DNA from: Mycobacterium sp.
Lineage (GTDB): Bacteria; Actinomycetota; Actinomycetes; Mycobacteriales; Mycobacteriaceae
Assembly: GCF_004298145.1 (NCBI RefSeq)
Contig: NZ_SCRH01000045.1
Coordinates: 124,001-188,000 of the forward strand
DNA: 64,000 nucleotides
Reading direction: 5' to 3'
Below are positions 27,003 through 34,741 of this stretch, one piece after another; position 1 is the first letter of the stretch, and each line of letters opens with the position of its first letter. The position numbers were made by a program, and so were the translations under genes. The notes beneath the pieces are model-generated. The model was not told the origin of the DNA. It searched no databases and saw nothing but the letters and a program-made list of their open reading frames with translations.

Positions 27003-27841
27003 GACGCCGCCCCCCTGATTGTGCGGTCCGGCAGGCCTCGATCGGCTGTCGCTGCGACGCCCCGTAGATCTTCGGCAGCGCCCGCGGCGGGCCAGTGCAC
27101 AATGGTGATCGACGCCCAGGTCACCAGCAGCGAAAGGCCAACAGTCGCAATCGCTGCTATCTGCACAATCCCGTGATTGGCCTCGGTGTCAGTGCCCAAC
27201 GCATTCATGATTGCCAGACTGGCCGCGGCCCATCCGGCCATGGTGCCGCTCGGGATGAGGCCCACCACCAGCAGCTGTCGCCATCCGGTCAGAACCGGGT
27301 AGAGCTTGTAGACCAATAAGACAGGCACCACAACGCAGGCGGCGTTGGCGAAGACCATGCTTACCGGCATCTCCCAGATCTTGAATGGCTGGTAGCCGAA
27401 GTAGTGCCACAAGCCGAAGTGCACCGGGATCTGCTCCACCGCGCATACCGCGAGCAGGCTTGCGGCGTAGGTTCCCCACCAAAATCTTGGTGTCAGGGTC
27501 TGGGCCTTGATGCGGTCGAAGAGCGCCACCGGCAGGGTCGCGGCGTAGAACCCGTAGGTCAGCACCACCCCCCATGGCACGGGAGCGCCCCGCACGGTGA
27601 ACGCATTGCGCTGACCCAGCTGGGAGTGCACGGCGTTACCCAAAACGTCCGCGGGCGCTTCGATCAGTACCGTAAGAAACGCTCCGACGCAGATCAACAG
27701 CGGGAATGCGGTGCGGCGCGTCGCGGCGAGATAAAGCGCATACAGTGCGACCAGCGCGGCGGCCGCCCCGGCGAACAGCAGGTAGATCAGCTCGCCGGTC
27801 GGCGGCATGTGATACAGCGGTGGCTGGGTGTATTGAGACAC
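26999..27841 (-). CDS. Family B integral membrane protein (distant AveC/CruF-like candidate)
   Basis: The 280-residue protein has about seven hydrophobic segments. It is recognisably related to the B pair at 18490-20208 but divergent, with VLIEAPADVLGNAV, EQIPVHFGLWHYFGYQPFKIW and a Trp-Arg-Gln turn TGWRQLLV. The E-x-P plus YFGYQPF motif is kept. The GTG at 27841 follows GAGGAA at about 7 nt. It sits between the other B gene (14-nt gap) and the LLM gene (overlap). The role is probably a membrane-bound tailoring step; the reaction is unknown. Confidence 0.78.
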   Translation of the reverse strand: MSQYTQPPLYHMPPTGELIYLLFAGAAAALVALYALYLAATRRTAFPLLICVGAFLTVLIEAPADVLGNAVHSQLGQRNAFTVRGAPVPWGVVLTYGFYAATLPVALFDRIKAQTLTPRFWWGTYAASLLAVCAVEQIPVHFGLWHYFGYQPFKIWEMPVSMVFANAACVVVPVLLVYKLYPVLTGWRQLLVVGLIPSGTMAGWAAASLAIMNALGTDTEANHGIVQIAAIATVGLSLLVTWASITIVHWPAAGAAEDLRGVAATADRGLPDRTIRGAAS

Positions 27842-27855
27842 TGGTGTTTCCTCGC

Positions 27856-28695
27856 TTAGTGGGCGCGAGCGGGTTCGGCGGCGGCGGTGTGACCCGCTTC
27901 CCCATCTGCCGCGATTTCCGGGAATCCGCCGTGCAGGAGCTTGACGGCGAACCACACAATCAGCACCGAGAAGACGCACGTGACGACGCCGGCGAGGTGA
28001 ACGAACACCGGCTGCACATTCGGGTTGGCGTCGATCAGCATGTACGCCGGGGCGGCCGCGGCGGTGTGCCCGCCCACCACACAGATCGGCACGAGCGCTA
28101 GGACCAGCAGCTGTCGCCAGCCGGTCAGGATGGGCCAGACGGCATAGAGAACGACCATCGGCAGGATGACCGAGACCATATTGGCGATCGCCATGTCGAT
28201 CGGCATGACCCCGACCACCAGCGGTTGATGACCGTAGTACTTCCACAGTCCGATCCCGATCGGGATCTGCTCCACCAGGGTGACCGCGAGGAAGGCCATC
28301 AAGGCGGCGGCGTACCAACGCCGCGGCGTCATCGATCTGTGTTCGGCGAACCGCCACAGCAGAATCGGGCCCAGCCCGAAGTACCAGATGTAGCCGAGCG
28401 TAATCGCCCACGGGATGGGCTGCCCGGCGGTGACGAAGGCGTTGATCTGGCCGACCGGCAGGTGTTGCACTTTGCCCAGTGCGTCGGCGATGGGCTCGAG
28501 CATGATCGAGCAGCCGCCCGCAAGGGCGAACAGCAGAGGCAGCGGGGAGCGCTTGCGGTAGGACAGGAATGCGCAGTATGCGACGAATACCGCGGCACCA
28601 CCACCGAAAATCGCGAGCAGCACTTCACCCGCCGGTGACGGCATCGCCCAGTGGGGATCGGGAAGGGGTTGGGTCAAGTCGGGTGATGTACTCAC
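27856..28695 (-). CDS. Family B integral membrane protein (distant AveC/CruF-like candidate)
   Basis: The 279-residue protein is a tandem paralogue of 26999-27841. It shares MLEPIADALGKVQHL, VEQIPIGIGLWKYYGHQPLVVG and LTGWRQLLVLAL. The GTG at 28695 follows CAGGAG at 5 nt; an ATG at 28716 has no site and would intrude on the operator. It is the first gene of the leftward operon controlled from the divergent region shared with the TetR gene at 28765. Function unknown. Confidence 0.78.
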   Translation of the reverse strand: MSTSPDLTQPLPDPHWAMPSPAGEVLLAIFGGGAAVFVAYCAFLSYRKRSPLPLLFALAGGCSIMLEPIADALGKVQHLPVGQINAFVTAGQPIPWAITLGYIWYFGLGPILLWRFAEHRSMTPRRWYAAALMAFLAVTLVEQIPIGIGLWKYYGHQPLVVGVMPIDMAIANMVSVILPMVVLYAVWPILTGWRQLLVLALVPICVVGGHTAAAAPAYMLIDANPNVQPVFVHLAGVVTCVFSVLIVWFAVKLLHGGFPEIAADGEAGHTAAAEPARAH

Positions 28696-28716
28696 TAGCA
28701 CTCCTGAGGGCTCCAC

Positions 28717-28740
28717 GATAAGCAGTAATTACCACTTATC
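28717..28740. promoter_or_regulatory. Operator palindrome GATAAG-N12-CTTATC
   Basis: This 24-bp dyad is symmetric at 20 of 24 positions, with a GTAATTAC core inside GATAAG/CTTATC arms. It lies in the 69-bp gap between the family B operon and the divergent TetR gene. A second weaker dyad, GAGGA-N10-TCCTC (28745-28764), follows and abuts the TetR start. This is the likely site of autoregulation by the adjacent TetR protein. Confidence 0.7.
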
Positions 28741-28764
28741 TTGCGAGGATGTCAAGATGTCCTC

Positions 28765-29484
28765 ATGCCACGCCGACCGCGCCGAAGCACCCCCGAAGTG
28801 CGGCATTTGATCCTCCAGGCGGCCCGCGAACGATTCGCCGCGGACGGGTTCGCCGGAGCCACCACGATCGCCATCGCCAACGCGGCCGATGTGTCGGAGA
28901 CGGTCCTTTTCCGTCATTTCCCCACCAAGGAGCGGCTTTTCGAGGCGGCGGTGATAGAGCCGTTTGAGGAGTACGTCGCCCGCTACACGGAAGGTTGGCG
29001 GAACGTACCGGTGACCTCAGCGGATCCAGCAACCGTTCTGCGTGACTACGCAGCCGCGCTATACGACATCGTCGCCGCCGAGCGGGAACTGTTCGCCGCG
29101 CTCATGGCCAGGGGTCTGCACAGCGACGAGCTCAATGCGGCGTTCGCCCGGCTCGACGAGATGGCCCACATCGTGGCCGCGAAACACCACCTCGATTACG
29201 ACGAGCCCATCGCAGTCCGCGCCGCCTTCTTGATGGTGATGTCGAGCAGCGTCTTCTACGAGTCGCTGTTTGCGGGTACCGATGGGATGACCCGGGATCG
29301 GATCGTCGCGGAACTCGGCGAGATGCTCGTTGGCGCCGCGCTGCACCGACGACACGCCAAGACGGCATCGAAGCGCAGGAGCAGGCCTATGGGCAATGCG
29401 GGCGCGACCGCAGCGAGGCAGCCCGATGTGGGCGGCGCAGCCGCGAGGTCGCGGTCAATAATCGCGCGAGACCACCCGTCGTGA
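28765..29484 (+). CDS. TetR-family transcriptional regulator
   Basis: The 239-residue protein starts MPRRPRRSTPEVRHLILQAA. It has the helix-turn-helix ATTIAIANAADVSETVLFRHFPTKERLF at about residues 33-60, and a low-complexity basic and Ala-rich tail after residue 200. It is divergent from the B-B-LLM-SDR operon and probably represses it via the GATAAG dyad (inference). It converges with the kinase gene ending at 29584. Confidence 0.9.
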   Translation: MPRRPRRSTPEVRHLILQAARERFAADGFAGATTIAIANAADVSETVLFRHFPTKERLFEAAVIEPFEEYVARYTEGWRNVPVTSADPATVLRDYAAALYDIVAAERELFAALMARGLHSDELNAAFARLDEMAHIVAAKHHLDYDEPIAVRAAFLMVMSSSVFYESLFAGTDGMTRDRIVAELGEMLVGAALHRRHAKTASKRRSRPMGNAGATAARQPDVGGAAARSRSIIARDHPS

Positions 29485-29527
29485 CCCGATGTCCACGGCG
29501 CCGACGGGTCAGGCGTTGCAAGAAATA

Positions 29528-29564
29528 CCTTGGCGTCGCGGTGCTTTCGCGTCGATATCCAAGG
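29528..29564. terminator. Possible bidirectional hairpin between convergent genes
   Basis: CCTTGG and CCAAGG arms (29528-29533 and 29559-29564) enclose a smaller CGCG/CGCG pairing in the 99-nt gap between the convergent TetR and kinase genes. There is no clear U-tract, as is common in mycobacteria, so terminator function is only a guess. Confidence 0.3.
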
Positions 29565-29583
29565 CAAGCGGCCCGCTGGGACG

Positions 29584-30696
29584 TCAGCGGTTTCCGATAT
29601 AGCTCACGGCGGCGCCCGATGGTGCCGGCAAGCCGATGAGCTTAGCGACGAGCTGGCTGGCGTGGTTGTTCTGAGCCATTGTCGAATCGTGAGGTAGTGC
29701 CCCCGCGGCTATCAGCATGTGGGCGGCCCGCACCATGATGATGGCTAACCGGACGCCGGCAAAGACCTCGTAGTAGTCGATGTCATTCACCTGGTGGCCC
29801 GTGATCTCCTGGTACCGGTCGATCGTCGCGGCACGGTCGAGAAAGCCCTCGGGGAGCGGTGCACCGATGCCCTCGGTGTGGTGGCGCGTGGTGAACAGGA
29901 TCCAGCCGAGGTCGTATTCTCGGTTCGCCAGGCACACCATCTCCCAGTCCAGCACCCCCGCGGCGTTGAGCTGGCCGTCGTAAAGGATGTTGCCCGGCCG
30001 GGAGTCGCCCCAGCACAGCACTTTCGGGCGATCGTCCACCGGCATGTTGTCGCGGAGCCAGTCGAGTGCCGCTTCCATCGTCGGGTTGGGTTCGCCCTCG
30101 GTCGCCCATTCGAAAGTGTCACGCCACAGCTTCAACTGACCCGACACGCCCGCATGGTGGTCCGGCGAATCGAGGAAGTCGAGGCCGATGCCTTGCCAGT
30201 CGGTGGCGTGCACCTGCGCCAGCACATCAATGCTGTTCAGCCACATCACTCGTCGTTGTTGCGGCGTTAGCTCGAGCACCCAACCATCGACAGTGAACGG
30301 TGGGTCATCTCCCGGTGCCTGACCATCGATCCGCGACATGACCAGGAACGGCGAGCCAAGGATGGACGGATCCTCTTCGTAAAAGAGCAGTTTCGGAACG
30401 GCCACCGGCGTGTGATCGCTGAGTGCGGAGATGACCTGCGCCTCCTTCCTCAGGTCGTATTCGATGAATACGCCGGGTCCGCTCGGCTGCACTCTGGCGA
30501 CCAATCCGTGCGTCGTGCGGACGCCATCTTCTCGCCACGAGACGTCAAACAGCACAGTCTCGTTCGACATGCCCGCCGCGTTGGGAACCTGCAGGTTGTC
30601 GACAACGATGTCGCGCGCTGCGGGGTATTTGGTGCCCAACCACTTCGCGACACGGGTCGCCGCTTGGCCGGTGTCGATTCTGTTGTGCAGTGCCAT
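29584..30696 (-). CDS. Aminoglycoside-phosphotransferase-family kinase (ACAD10/11-kinase-like), His-to-Trp variant
   Basis: The 370-residue protein-kinase-like phosphotransferase has a catalytic loop CWGDSRPGN (W229-G230-D231, N236) and a metal-binding GVLDWEMV (D250). The usual HGD His is Trp, but the catalytic Asp, the Asn and the second Asp remain, so activity is plausible. In known systems related kinases phosphorylate hydroxyacyl-CoA or small alcohols. An AGGAG site precedes the ATG. The downstream end converges with a TetR gene. It is followed upstream at 51 nt by the split-barrel gene at 30748, likely one unit. Confidence 0.85.
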   Translation of the reverse strand: MALHNRIDTGQAATRVAKWLGTKYPAARDIVVDNLQVPNAAGMSNETVLFDVSWREDGVRTTHGLVARVQPSGPGVFIEYDLRKEAQVISALSDHTPVAVPKLLFYEEDPSILGSPFLVMSRIDGQAPGDDPPFTVDGWVLELTPQQRRVMWLNSIDVLAQVHATDWQGIGLDFLDSPDHHAGVSGQLKLWRDTFEWATEGEPNPTMEAALDWLRDNMPVDDRPKVLCWGDSRPGNILYDGQLNAAGVLDWEMVCLANREYDLGWILFTTRHHTEGIGAPLPEGFLDRAATIDRYQEITGHQVNDIDYYEVFAGVRLAIIMVRAAHMLIAAGALPHDSTMAQNNHASQLVAKLIGLPAPSGAAVSYIGNR

Positions 30697-30747
30697 GTCC
30701 GCGCTCCTGAGGTTCGGCCGCCTGGTCTTCGACTGCGAGGTCTCAAC

Positions 30748-31203
30748 TCACGTTCGACTGCGCGCGTAACTGAAGTCGAGCGCGGTCAGCTTGGCCGGCT
30801 CCAGGCGCAGGAACACCGCGCCCGGCGGTCCGCCATCGCGCAGGTAGCTTCGGTAGTCATCGGGAGAGTCCGACCACGAATCCTCGTCAGGACCCAGGTA
30901 GCGATACAGCAACCGACGAGCGCGCTCGACGTCGTAGTCGTGGAGTTCCACTGAACCGTTCGCGATTACCTGCTTGACGACGCCGTTGTCGAAGTCACCG
31001 ACGTCTATACAGAATGCGACGCGAGGGTCCTTTTGCACGCGTTCGTAGAGTTTTGCCCAGGGGCCGCTGATGATCCAGAAGGCCTTGCCCTCCCACTGGT
31101 ACCACAGCGGTCGGATCGTCGGGCCGTTGGTGGCCAACTGTCCGGTATGCGGTCCGGACAAGAAGTCGTCGGTTTCTTCGGGAGACATGGCGAGATCGTC
31201 CAC
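30748..31203 (-). CDS. Flavin/F420-binding split-barrel protein (pyridoxamine 5-phosphate oxidase-like)
   Basis: This is a 151-residue single-domain protein. The pattern GQLATNGPTIRPLWYQWEGKAFW, then VQKDPRVAFCIDV and NGSVELHD, is that of the PNPOx-like split barrel. In mycobacteria that fold includes F420-dependent reductases and heme or FMN binders. The cofactor cannot be read from sequence. The GTG at 31203 has AAGGAA upstream. A matching AACGGACGTT palindrome lies 51 nt upstream. It is divergent from the small membrane gene at 31456 and probably co-transcribed with the kinase at 29584. Confidence 0.85.
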   Translation of the reverse strand: MDDLAMSPEETDDFLSGPHTGQLATNGPTIRPLWYQWEGKAFWIISGPWAKLYERVQKDPRVAFCIDVGDFDNGVVKQVIANGSVELHDYDVERARRLLYRYLGPDEDSWSDSPDDYRSYLRDGGPPGAVFLRLEPAKLTALDFSYARSRT

Positions 31204-31254
31204 GCGCGTTCCTTGCCGCTATACGGGTGTCGGAGCGAATCTATCATGGATGTG

Positions 31255-31264
31255 AACGGACGTT
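31255..31264. promoter_or_regulatory. AACGNNCGTT-type operator (AACGGACGTT)
   Basis: The palindrome lies 51 nt upstream of the split-barrel gene start at 31203. On that gene's strand it reads AACGTCCGTT followed by CACA. It is placed symmetrically with the 31395 site relative to the divergent gene on the other side. Confidence 0.6.
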
Positions 31265-31394
31265 CTCGATAATTCAAACTTTCAATCCAACTGGTGAGTG
31301 CCGTTGATCGGAACACTCATGACTGGCGATCAGTTCGCGCGTCAGCTTGGTAGGTAGACCGGTATGCGCCGTATGCGATACTGCCATTTTGGTT

Positions 31395-31404
31395 AACGCT
31401 CGTT
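31395..31404. promoter_or_regulatory. AACGNNCGTT-type operator (AACGCTCGTT)
   Basis: The palindrome ends exactly 51 nt before the ATG at 31456, the same distance as the 31255 site has to its own gene. This mirrored placement in one divergent gap supports a real operator pair. Confidence 0.6.
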
Positions 31405-31455
31405 TGGACTCAGGCGAGCGCAGGGGAGTGCGACCCAGGAAAGGAACCGGTGCAA

Positions 31456-31818
31456 ATGGCTCCGTCAACGATGACGATTCTCGCGGGGGCGCGATCGGCG
31501 ATCGGCGCGAGTGGATGGCTGATGCCGATAACCGCCTCCAGGTTGTTCGGCATGAACGTCTCCAAGGACGTCAGCGCAGCGCTCTTTCTGCGGCTCGGCG
31601 GTACGCGTGACTTCGCGCTGGCCGCAGCCCCTTTGGTGACCGAGCGCCGGTCGAGATCGCAAATGTTGAAGGTGGCCGCGGCGTGCGACGTCGGCGATAT
31701 CGTGGCCGCCGGCATCGCGCACCGGCGCGGCAAGATCTCTGGACTGAGTGCGGGGCTGTTCATCTCGGCTTCGCTGGGCTGCCTCGCCTTGAGCGCCAAA
31801 GCGCTCTTCGAGCGCTAG
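31456..31818 (+). CDS. Small membrane protein, DUF4267-like
   Basis: The 120-residue protein has hydrophobic segments near residues 5-25, 48-62 and 95-115. It has a GWLMPITASRLFGM start region and FLRLGGTRDFALAAAPL in the middle, a pattern I associate with DUF4267-type small membrane proteins (moderate confidence). AAGGAA at 31441-31446 favours the ATG at 31456 over a GTG at 31450. The stop overlaps the stop of the convergent kinase gene by three bases. Function unknown. It belongs to the AACGNNCGTT set by its promoter. Confidence 0.75.
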   Translation: MAPSTMTILAGARSAIGASGWLMPITASRLFGMNVSKDVSAALFLRLGGTRDFALAAAPLVTERRSRSQMLKVAAACDVGDIVAAGIAHRRGKISGLSAGLFISASLGCLALSAKALFER

Positions 31819-33047
31819 CGGATAGACGGCAACCGGCCCGACGTAGTCGGAGACTGCCGTAGGGCGCCGAATGAATCCAGGTCGTCGATCATGGTCGTCA
31901 TGCGCTCAAGGTTCGCCAGCGACACTTCGTCGGGTTGCATGGCCGGCTGCAGGCGCCCGGCGCCGATCGTGTAGAGCCAGAACACCAGACCGTGGAAGGC
32001 TTGTTGCCGGTACCCCAGCCAGGCTTCATCGAACGAGAGCGCCGGGCCTCCTGAAGCGAACAGGCGGTCGACGTACAACTCGATGAGCTCCCGCTCCCAA
32101 GCGCGTCGATCATCCACGGTCAGCGCCGAATTGAGCGCGTAGGAGACGTCGAGGGCCCACACGCCGCGACAGATAATCTGCCAGTCGTACAGGCCCATGC
32201 CTCCGTTCGGGGTCAGATACCAGTTGCGGGAATGCACGTCGCAATGCAGCAACGTGTTGGGGGCCGAGCGGTGCAACTCCAGGGACGTCATCAGAGCCGG
32301 AAATACCTCGGTCCGGCGGCGGCGGAACCCGGCGGGGAAGACGGACTCGGCACGGTCGAAGCCGATCAGGGTGCGACGGGGAAAGGCGATCGTCTCGTTG
32401 ACGTCGACCTGCCACCGGTGGGCATCCTTGACGAGGGCCAGATCGCCGGCGAAGCGCGGGCTCTCCCAGAGGTTTCCGTGGACGGTGGCCAGCGTGGTCA
32501 CGATCGCTTCGGCCCTGGTCCGGTCGATGTAATGCTTGGTCGGGTCGCCGAAAGTCGCGTTCTTGGTGGTGGCCACGTCTTCCATCAGGAACATCGAGCG
32601 CCCGGATCTGCTGTCCACCGCCATGTAATAGCCGCGGGGGGCTTCGATGTCGAGGACGGGGCGGACCCGGTCGTAGAACAGGGCCTCCAACTGCAATGCC
32701 GCTGACGGAACCGTGATCGCGCGAGAGGTGAATTTGGGCGTGGACTTGGAAAAGATCGATGTCGGCAGCCCGGCCCGGCGCCCGACATCGTTGTAGTCGA
32801 TGCTCAGCACGCGCCTGGTGGTCGACCCGTCGCTCCCTGAGGCGGTCGATACCGCGGTCACCCATGCGCCTGGGTGCTCACGGCATAGCGCGGCGGTCAG
32901 CCACTCGGGTGTCAGCGCGTCGACCGACGGCGGGATCTCGGCCAGCGTCGTGGGTTTGGGACGGCGTAACCGCTCGTTGACGACGTGCGCGCCGATTCGT
33001 CCCAGCTGGCCGGCGACGCTGAGCTTCTGGGTAAACGACTCGGACAT
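31815..33047 (-). CDS. Phosphotransferase-family (ecdysteroid-kinase-like) kinase
   Basis: The 410-residue protein has the catalytic loop LLHCDVHSRNWYL (H268, D270, N275) and a metal Asp in GLYDWQII (D288), the signatures of APH/EcK-like small-molecule kinases. An N-terminal LTPEWLTAAL segment is shared in style with the kinase at 62807. The ATG at 33047 follows AAGGAAGAA. It would phosphorylate a hydroxyl group on a small or lipid molecule; the substrate is unknown. A TTGATA/TATCAA dyad lies 41 nt upstream. The stop overlaps the convergent gene. Confidence 0.84.
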   Translation of the reverse strand: MSESFTQKLSVAGQLGRIGAHVVNERLRRPKPTTLAEIPPSVDALTPEWLTAALCREHPGAWVTAVSTASGSDGSTTRRVLSIDYNDVGRRAGLPTSIFSKSTPKFTSRAITVPSAALQLEALFYDRVRPVLDIEAPRGYYMAVDSRSGRSMFLMEDVATTKNATFGDPTKHYIDRTRAEAIVTTLATVHGNLWESPRFAGDLALVKDAHRWQVDVNETIAFPRRTLIGFDRAESVFPAGFRRRRTEVFPALMTSLELHRSAPNTLLHCDVHSRNWYLTPNGGMGLYDWQIICRGVWALDVSYALNSALTVDDRRAWERELIELYVDRLFASGGPALSFDEAWLGYRQQAFHGLVFWLYTIGAGRLQPAMQPDEVSLANLERMTTMIDDLDSFGALRQSPTTSGRLPSIR

Positions 33048-33087
33048 GAAGCATTCTTCCTTTGCGCTGACGAGGGCAGGCAGGTTA

Positions 33088-33106
33088 TTGATACAAGTTA
33101 TATCAA
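33088..33106. promoter_or_regulatory. Inverted repeat TTGATA-N7-TATCAA
   Basis: A 19-bp AT-rich dyad lies 41 nt upstream of the kinase start (33047), in a GC-rich background. The position and symmetry fit an operator, and TATATC inside it could double as a -10 region. No matching copy was seen elsewhere. Confidence 0.5.
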
Positions 33107-33167
33107 AATTAAGCCTGCACAAATAGGCCCCGCTGCGCAGAGCGTCTATCAGCGGTTATTTGTGGGG

Positions 33168-33914
33168 TCAGGCAGTGTGCGCTGCGACGGCTTCGGATGC
33201 GGTGGGCGCCTTGATCGACGCGCGCTCACGGTGAACCGCTTGACGTAGGACGATGAAATTAACGATGAAAAAGCCGCTGAACACCACGACCGGGACCCAG
33301 ACGCCGAAGATGCCGTTCCAGGCGAAGGGGCCCCTGTGGAAGAAGAACAGCAGCTGATCGGGAACGATCGTCAACGCCATCCAGCCGTTGGCGTAACCGC
33401 ACCAGCGCGGAAACACCGGCGCCGCGCTCTTGTCGCACAGCGAGGCGACCATCACCGCCAGGGGCATCGCCAAGTACATGGTGATGCCGCCAAGGAACTG
33501 CAGCCACGCCATGTCGTTCATCAGGTAGATCAGTTCGGCGCGCCGGTCGGGGCGGAAGGCCGCGGTGAGCCACCAGATCGCGGGATAAAACGTCAGCACC
33601 ATATTGCCGGCCGCACCCAGCAGGAAGGTGTAGGTCAAGACACCCGCGGTGCCCTCGACGCGTGCGATGAACTGTGACATCACCGCGGCGAACGGGATGA
33701 AAATCAGCGCGGCGAGCATGACCACGAGCATCGCGATACGAATTCGTGTGTAGTCGCCCCGGAAGAGCGCGGCGATCTGGGCGGCGTCGGCCGAAGGGGC
33801 CGTGGGCGGGAGAAACCCGGCTATCGCGCCCCAGCCAACGAACAGCGCAACCAGATAGCCGATTGCGCACCACGCGCCAAACATCTGAATCCGTGACTTG
33901 GTCAAGGGCTCCAT
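33168..33914 (-). CDS. Family C integral membrane protein
   Basis: The 248-residue protein has about six membrane segments. Family positions include FVGWGAIAGFLPPTAPSAD, RIRIAMLVVML, ARVEGTAGVLTYTF, PVFPRWCGYANGW and HRGPFAWNGIFGVWVP. It is the closest copy to the partial gene at 1-293. A GAGGAG ribosome site supports the ATG at 33914. An AACGTGCGTT palindrome, identical to that in front of the partial gene, lies 132 nt upstream, so the two close paralogues share the same operator sequence. Function unknown. Confidence 0.82.
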   Translation of the reverse strand: MEPLTKSRIQMFGAWCAIGYLVALFVGWGAIAGFLPPTAPSADAAQIAALFRGDYTRIRIAMLVVMLAALIFIPFAAVMSQFIARVEGTAGVLTYTFLLGAAGNMVLTFYPAIWWLTAAFRPDRRAELIYLMNDMAWLQFLGGITMYLAMPLAVMVASLCDKSAAPVFPRWCGYANGWMALTIVPDQLLFFFHRGPFAWNGIFGVWVPVVVFSGFFIVNFIVLRQAVHRERASIKAPTASEAVAAHTA

Positions 33915-34046
33915 CGTCGTCTCCTCGGGCTGGCCCCCAGAAAGGTGCCGCCATCGCAGTGAGTGACGGCACCCGTGCGATCGGCCCTTCCGCGTCAATG
34001 CTAGGCGCAACCCGCGACGCCGTCTGCAATTTCGGCCGATTTCGTT

Positions 34047-34056
34047 AACGTGCGTT
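34047..34056. promoter_or_regulatory. AACGNNCGTT-type operator (AACGTGCGTT)
   Basis: The palindrome is preceded by GTT and followed by TACA, 132 nt upstream of the family C gene (33914) and 12 nt past the stop of the TetR gene at 34069. It could drive the family C gene. The neighbouring TetR gene is a candidate for the cognate regulator. Confidence 0.6.
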
Positions 34057-34068
34057 TACAGGCCGACC

Positions 34069-34698
34069 TCAGGCCGAACGCGCCGGAGTCCGCTTTCGGC
34101 GGACGCTCTTGGGTGCGGCCTTGGCCCGCGAGGCCTCGCTGCCCAGCCAATCCAAACCTTGCAGCGCCATTCCGGTCAGGACGTCAGCGAGGCCTGCGGT
34201 CCGCAGCGACTTTTCGGGCCACATGGAAGTCGAGTCGATCAGTCCGTGGGTCGCGTGGACGGCCGCGTTGAGGACCTCGCGCGACTGATTCGGGTAGCAG
34301 GCGTGCAGGCAATCCACCCACCGGTCGATGTAGCGCTTGATCCGGGCGCTCAACCTCGACCGGTACGCCTTGGGAATCGAATTGCGTTCCCTGGTCCACA
34401 CGCTCATGAGTTCGCGTTCCTCGAGAGCCCGCTGCACGTGGCCGCGCACCAAATGCTCGAGCTCCTCTCGAGGATTCTCGAACTGGCCGCCCGTCGACAT
34501 CAGGACTCGATCGATCGCCTCGTCCAGAAGCGTCATCAAGATCTCGTCCTTGCCGCTGAAATAGCGGTAGATCGCCGGCCCGGAAATACCGGCGGTCTCG
34601 CCGATGAGATCCACTCCTACGCCGTCGAAGCCACGCTCATGGAACAGGTGCATCGCCGTACGCAGGATCTGGTCTGAACGGTCGTTACGATTGGCCAT
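34069..34698 (-). CDS. TetR-family transcriptional regulator
   Basis: The 209-residue protein starts MANRNDRSDQILRTAMHLFHERG. The DNA-binding helices DLIGETAGISGPAIYRYFSGKDEILM lie at about residues 29-55, with a basic C-terminal tail (KSVRRKRTPARSA). It sits between the crotonase gene and the family C gene, and an AACGTGCGTT site lies just past its stop. It is one of two positional candidates for the regulator of the AACGNNCGTT regulon (inference). Confidence 0.9.
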   Translation of the reverse strand: MANRNDRSDQILRTAMHLFHERGFDGVGVDLIGETAGISGPAIYRYFSGKDEILMTLLDEAIDRVLMSTGGQFENPREELEHLVRGHVQRALEERELMSVWTRERNSIPKAYRSRLSARIKRYIDRWVDCLHACYPNQSREVLNAAVHATHGLIDSTSMWPEKSLRTAGLADVLTGMALQGLDWLGSEASRAKAAPKSVRRKRTPARSA

Positions 34699-34741
34699 TT
34701 CTCAACGGTAGCGTAGATGGTTGGGTCGGACTGGTATCCGC

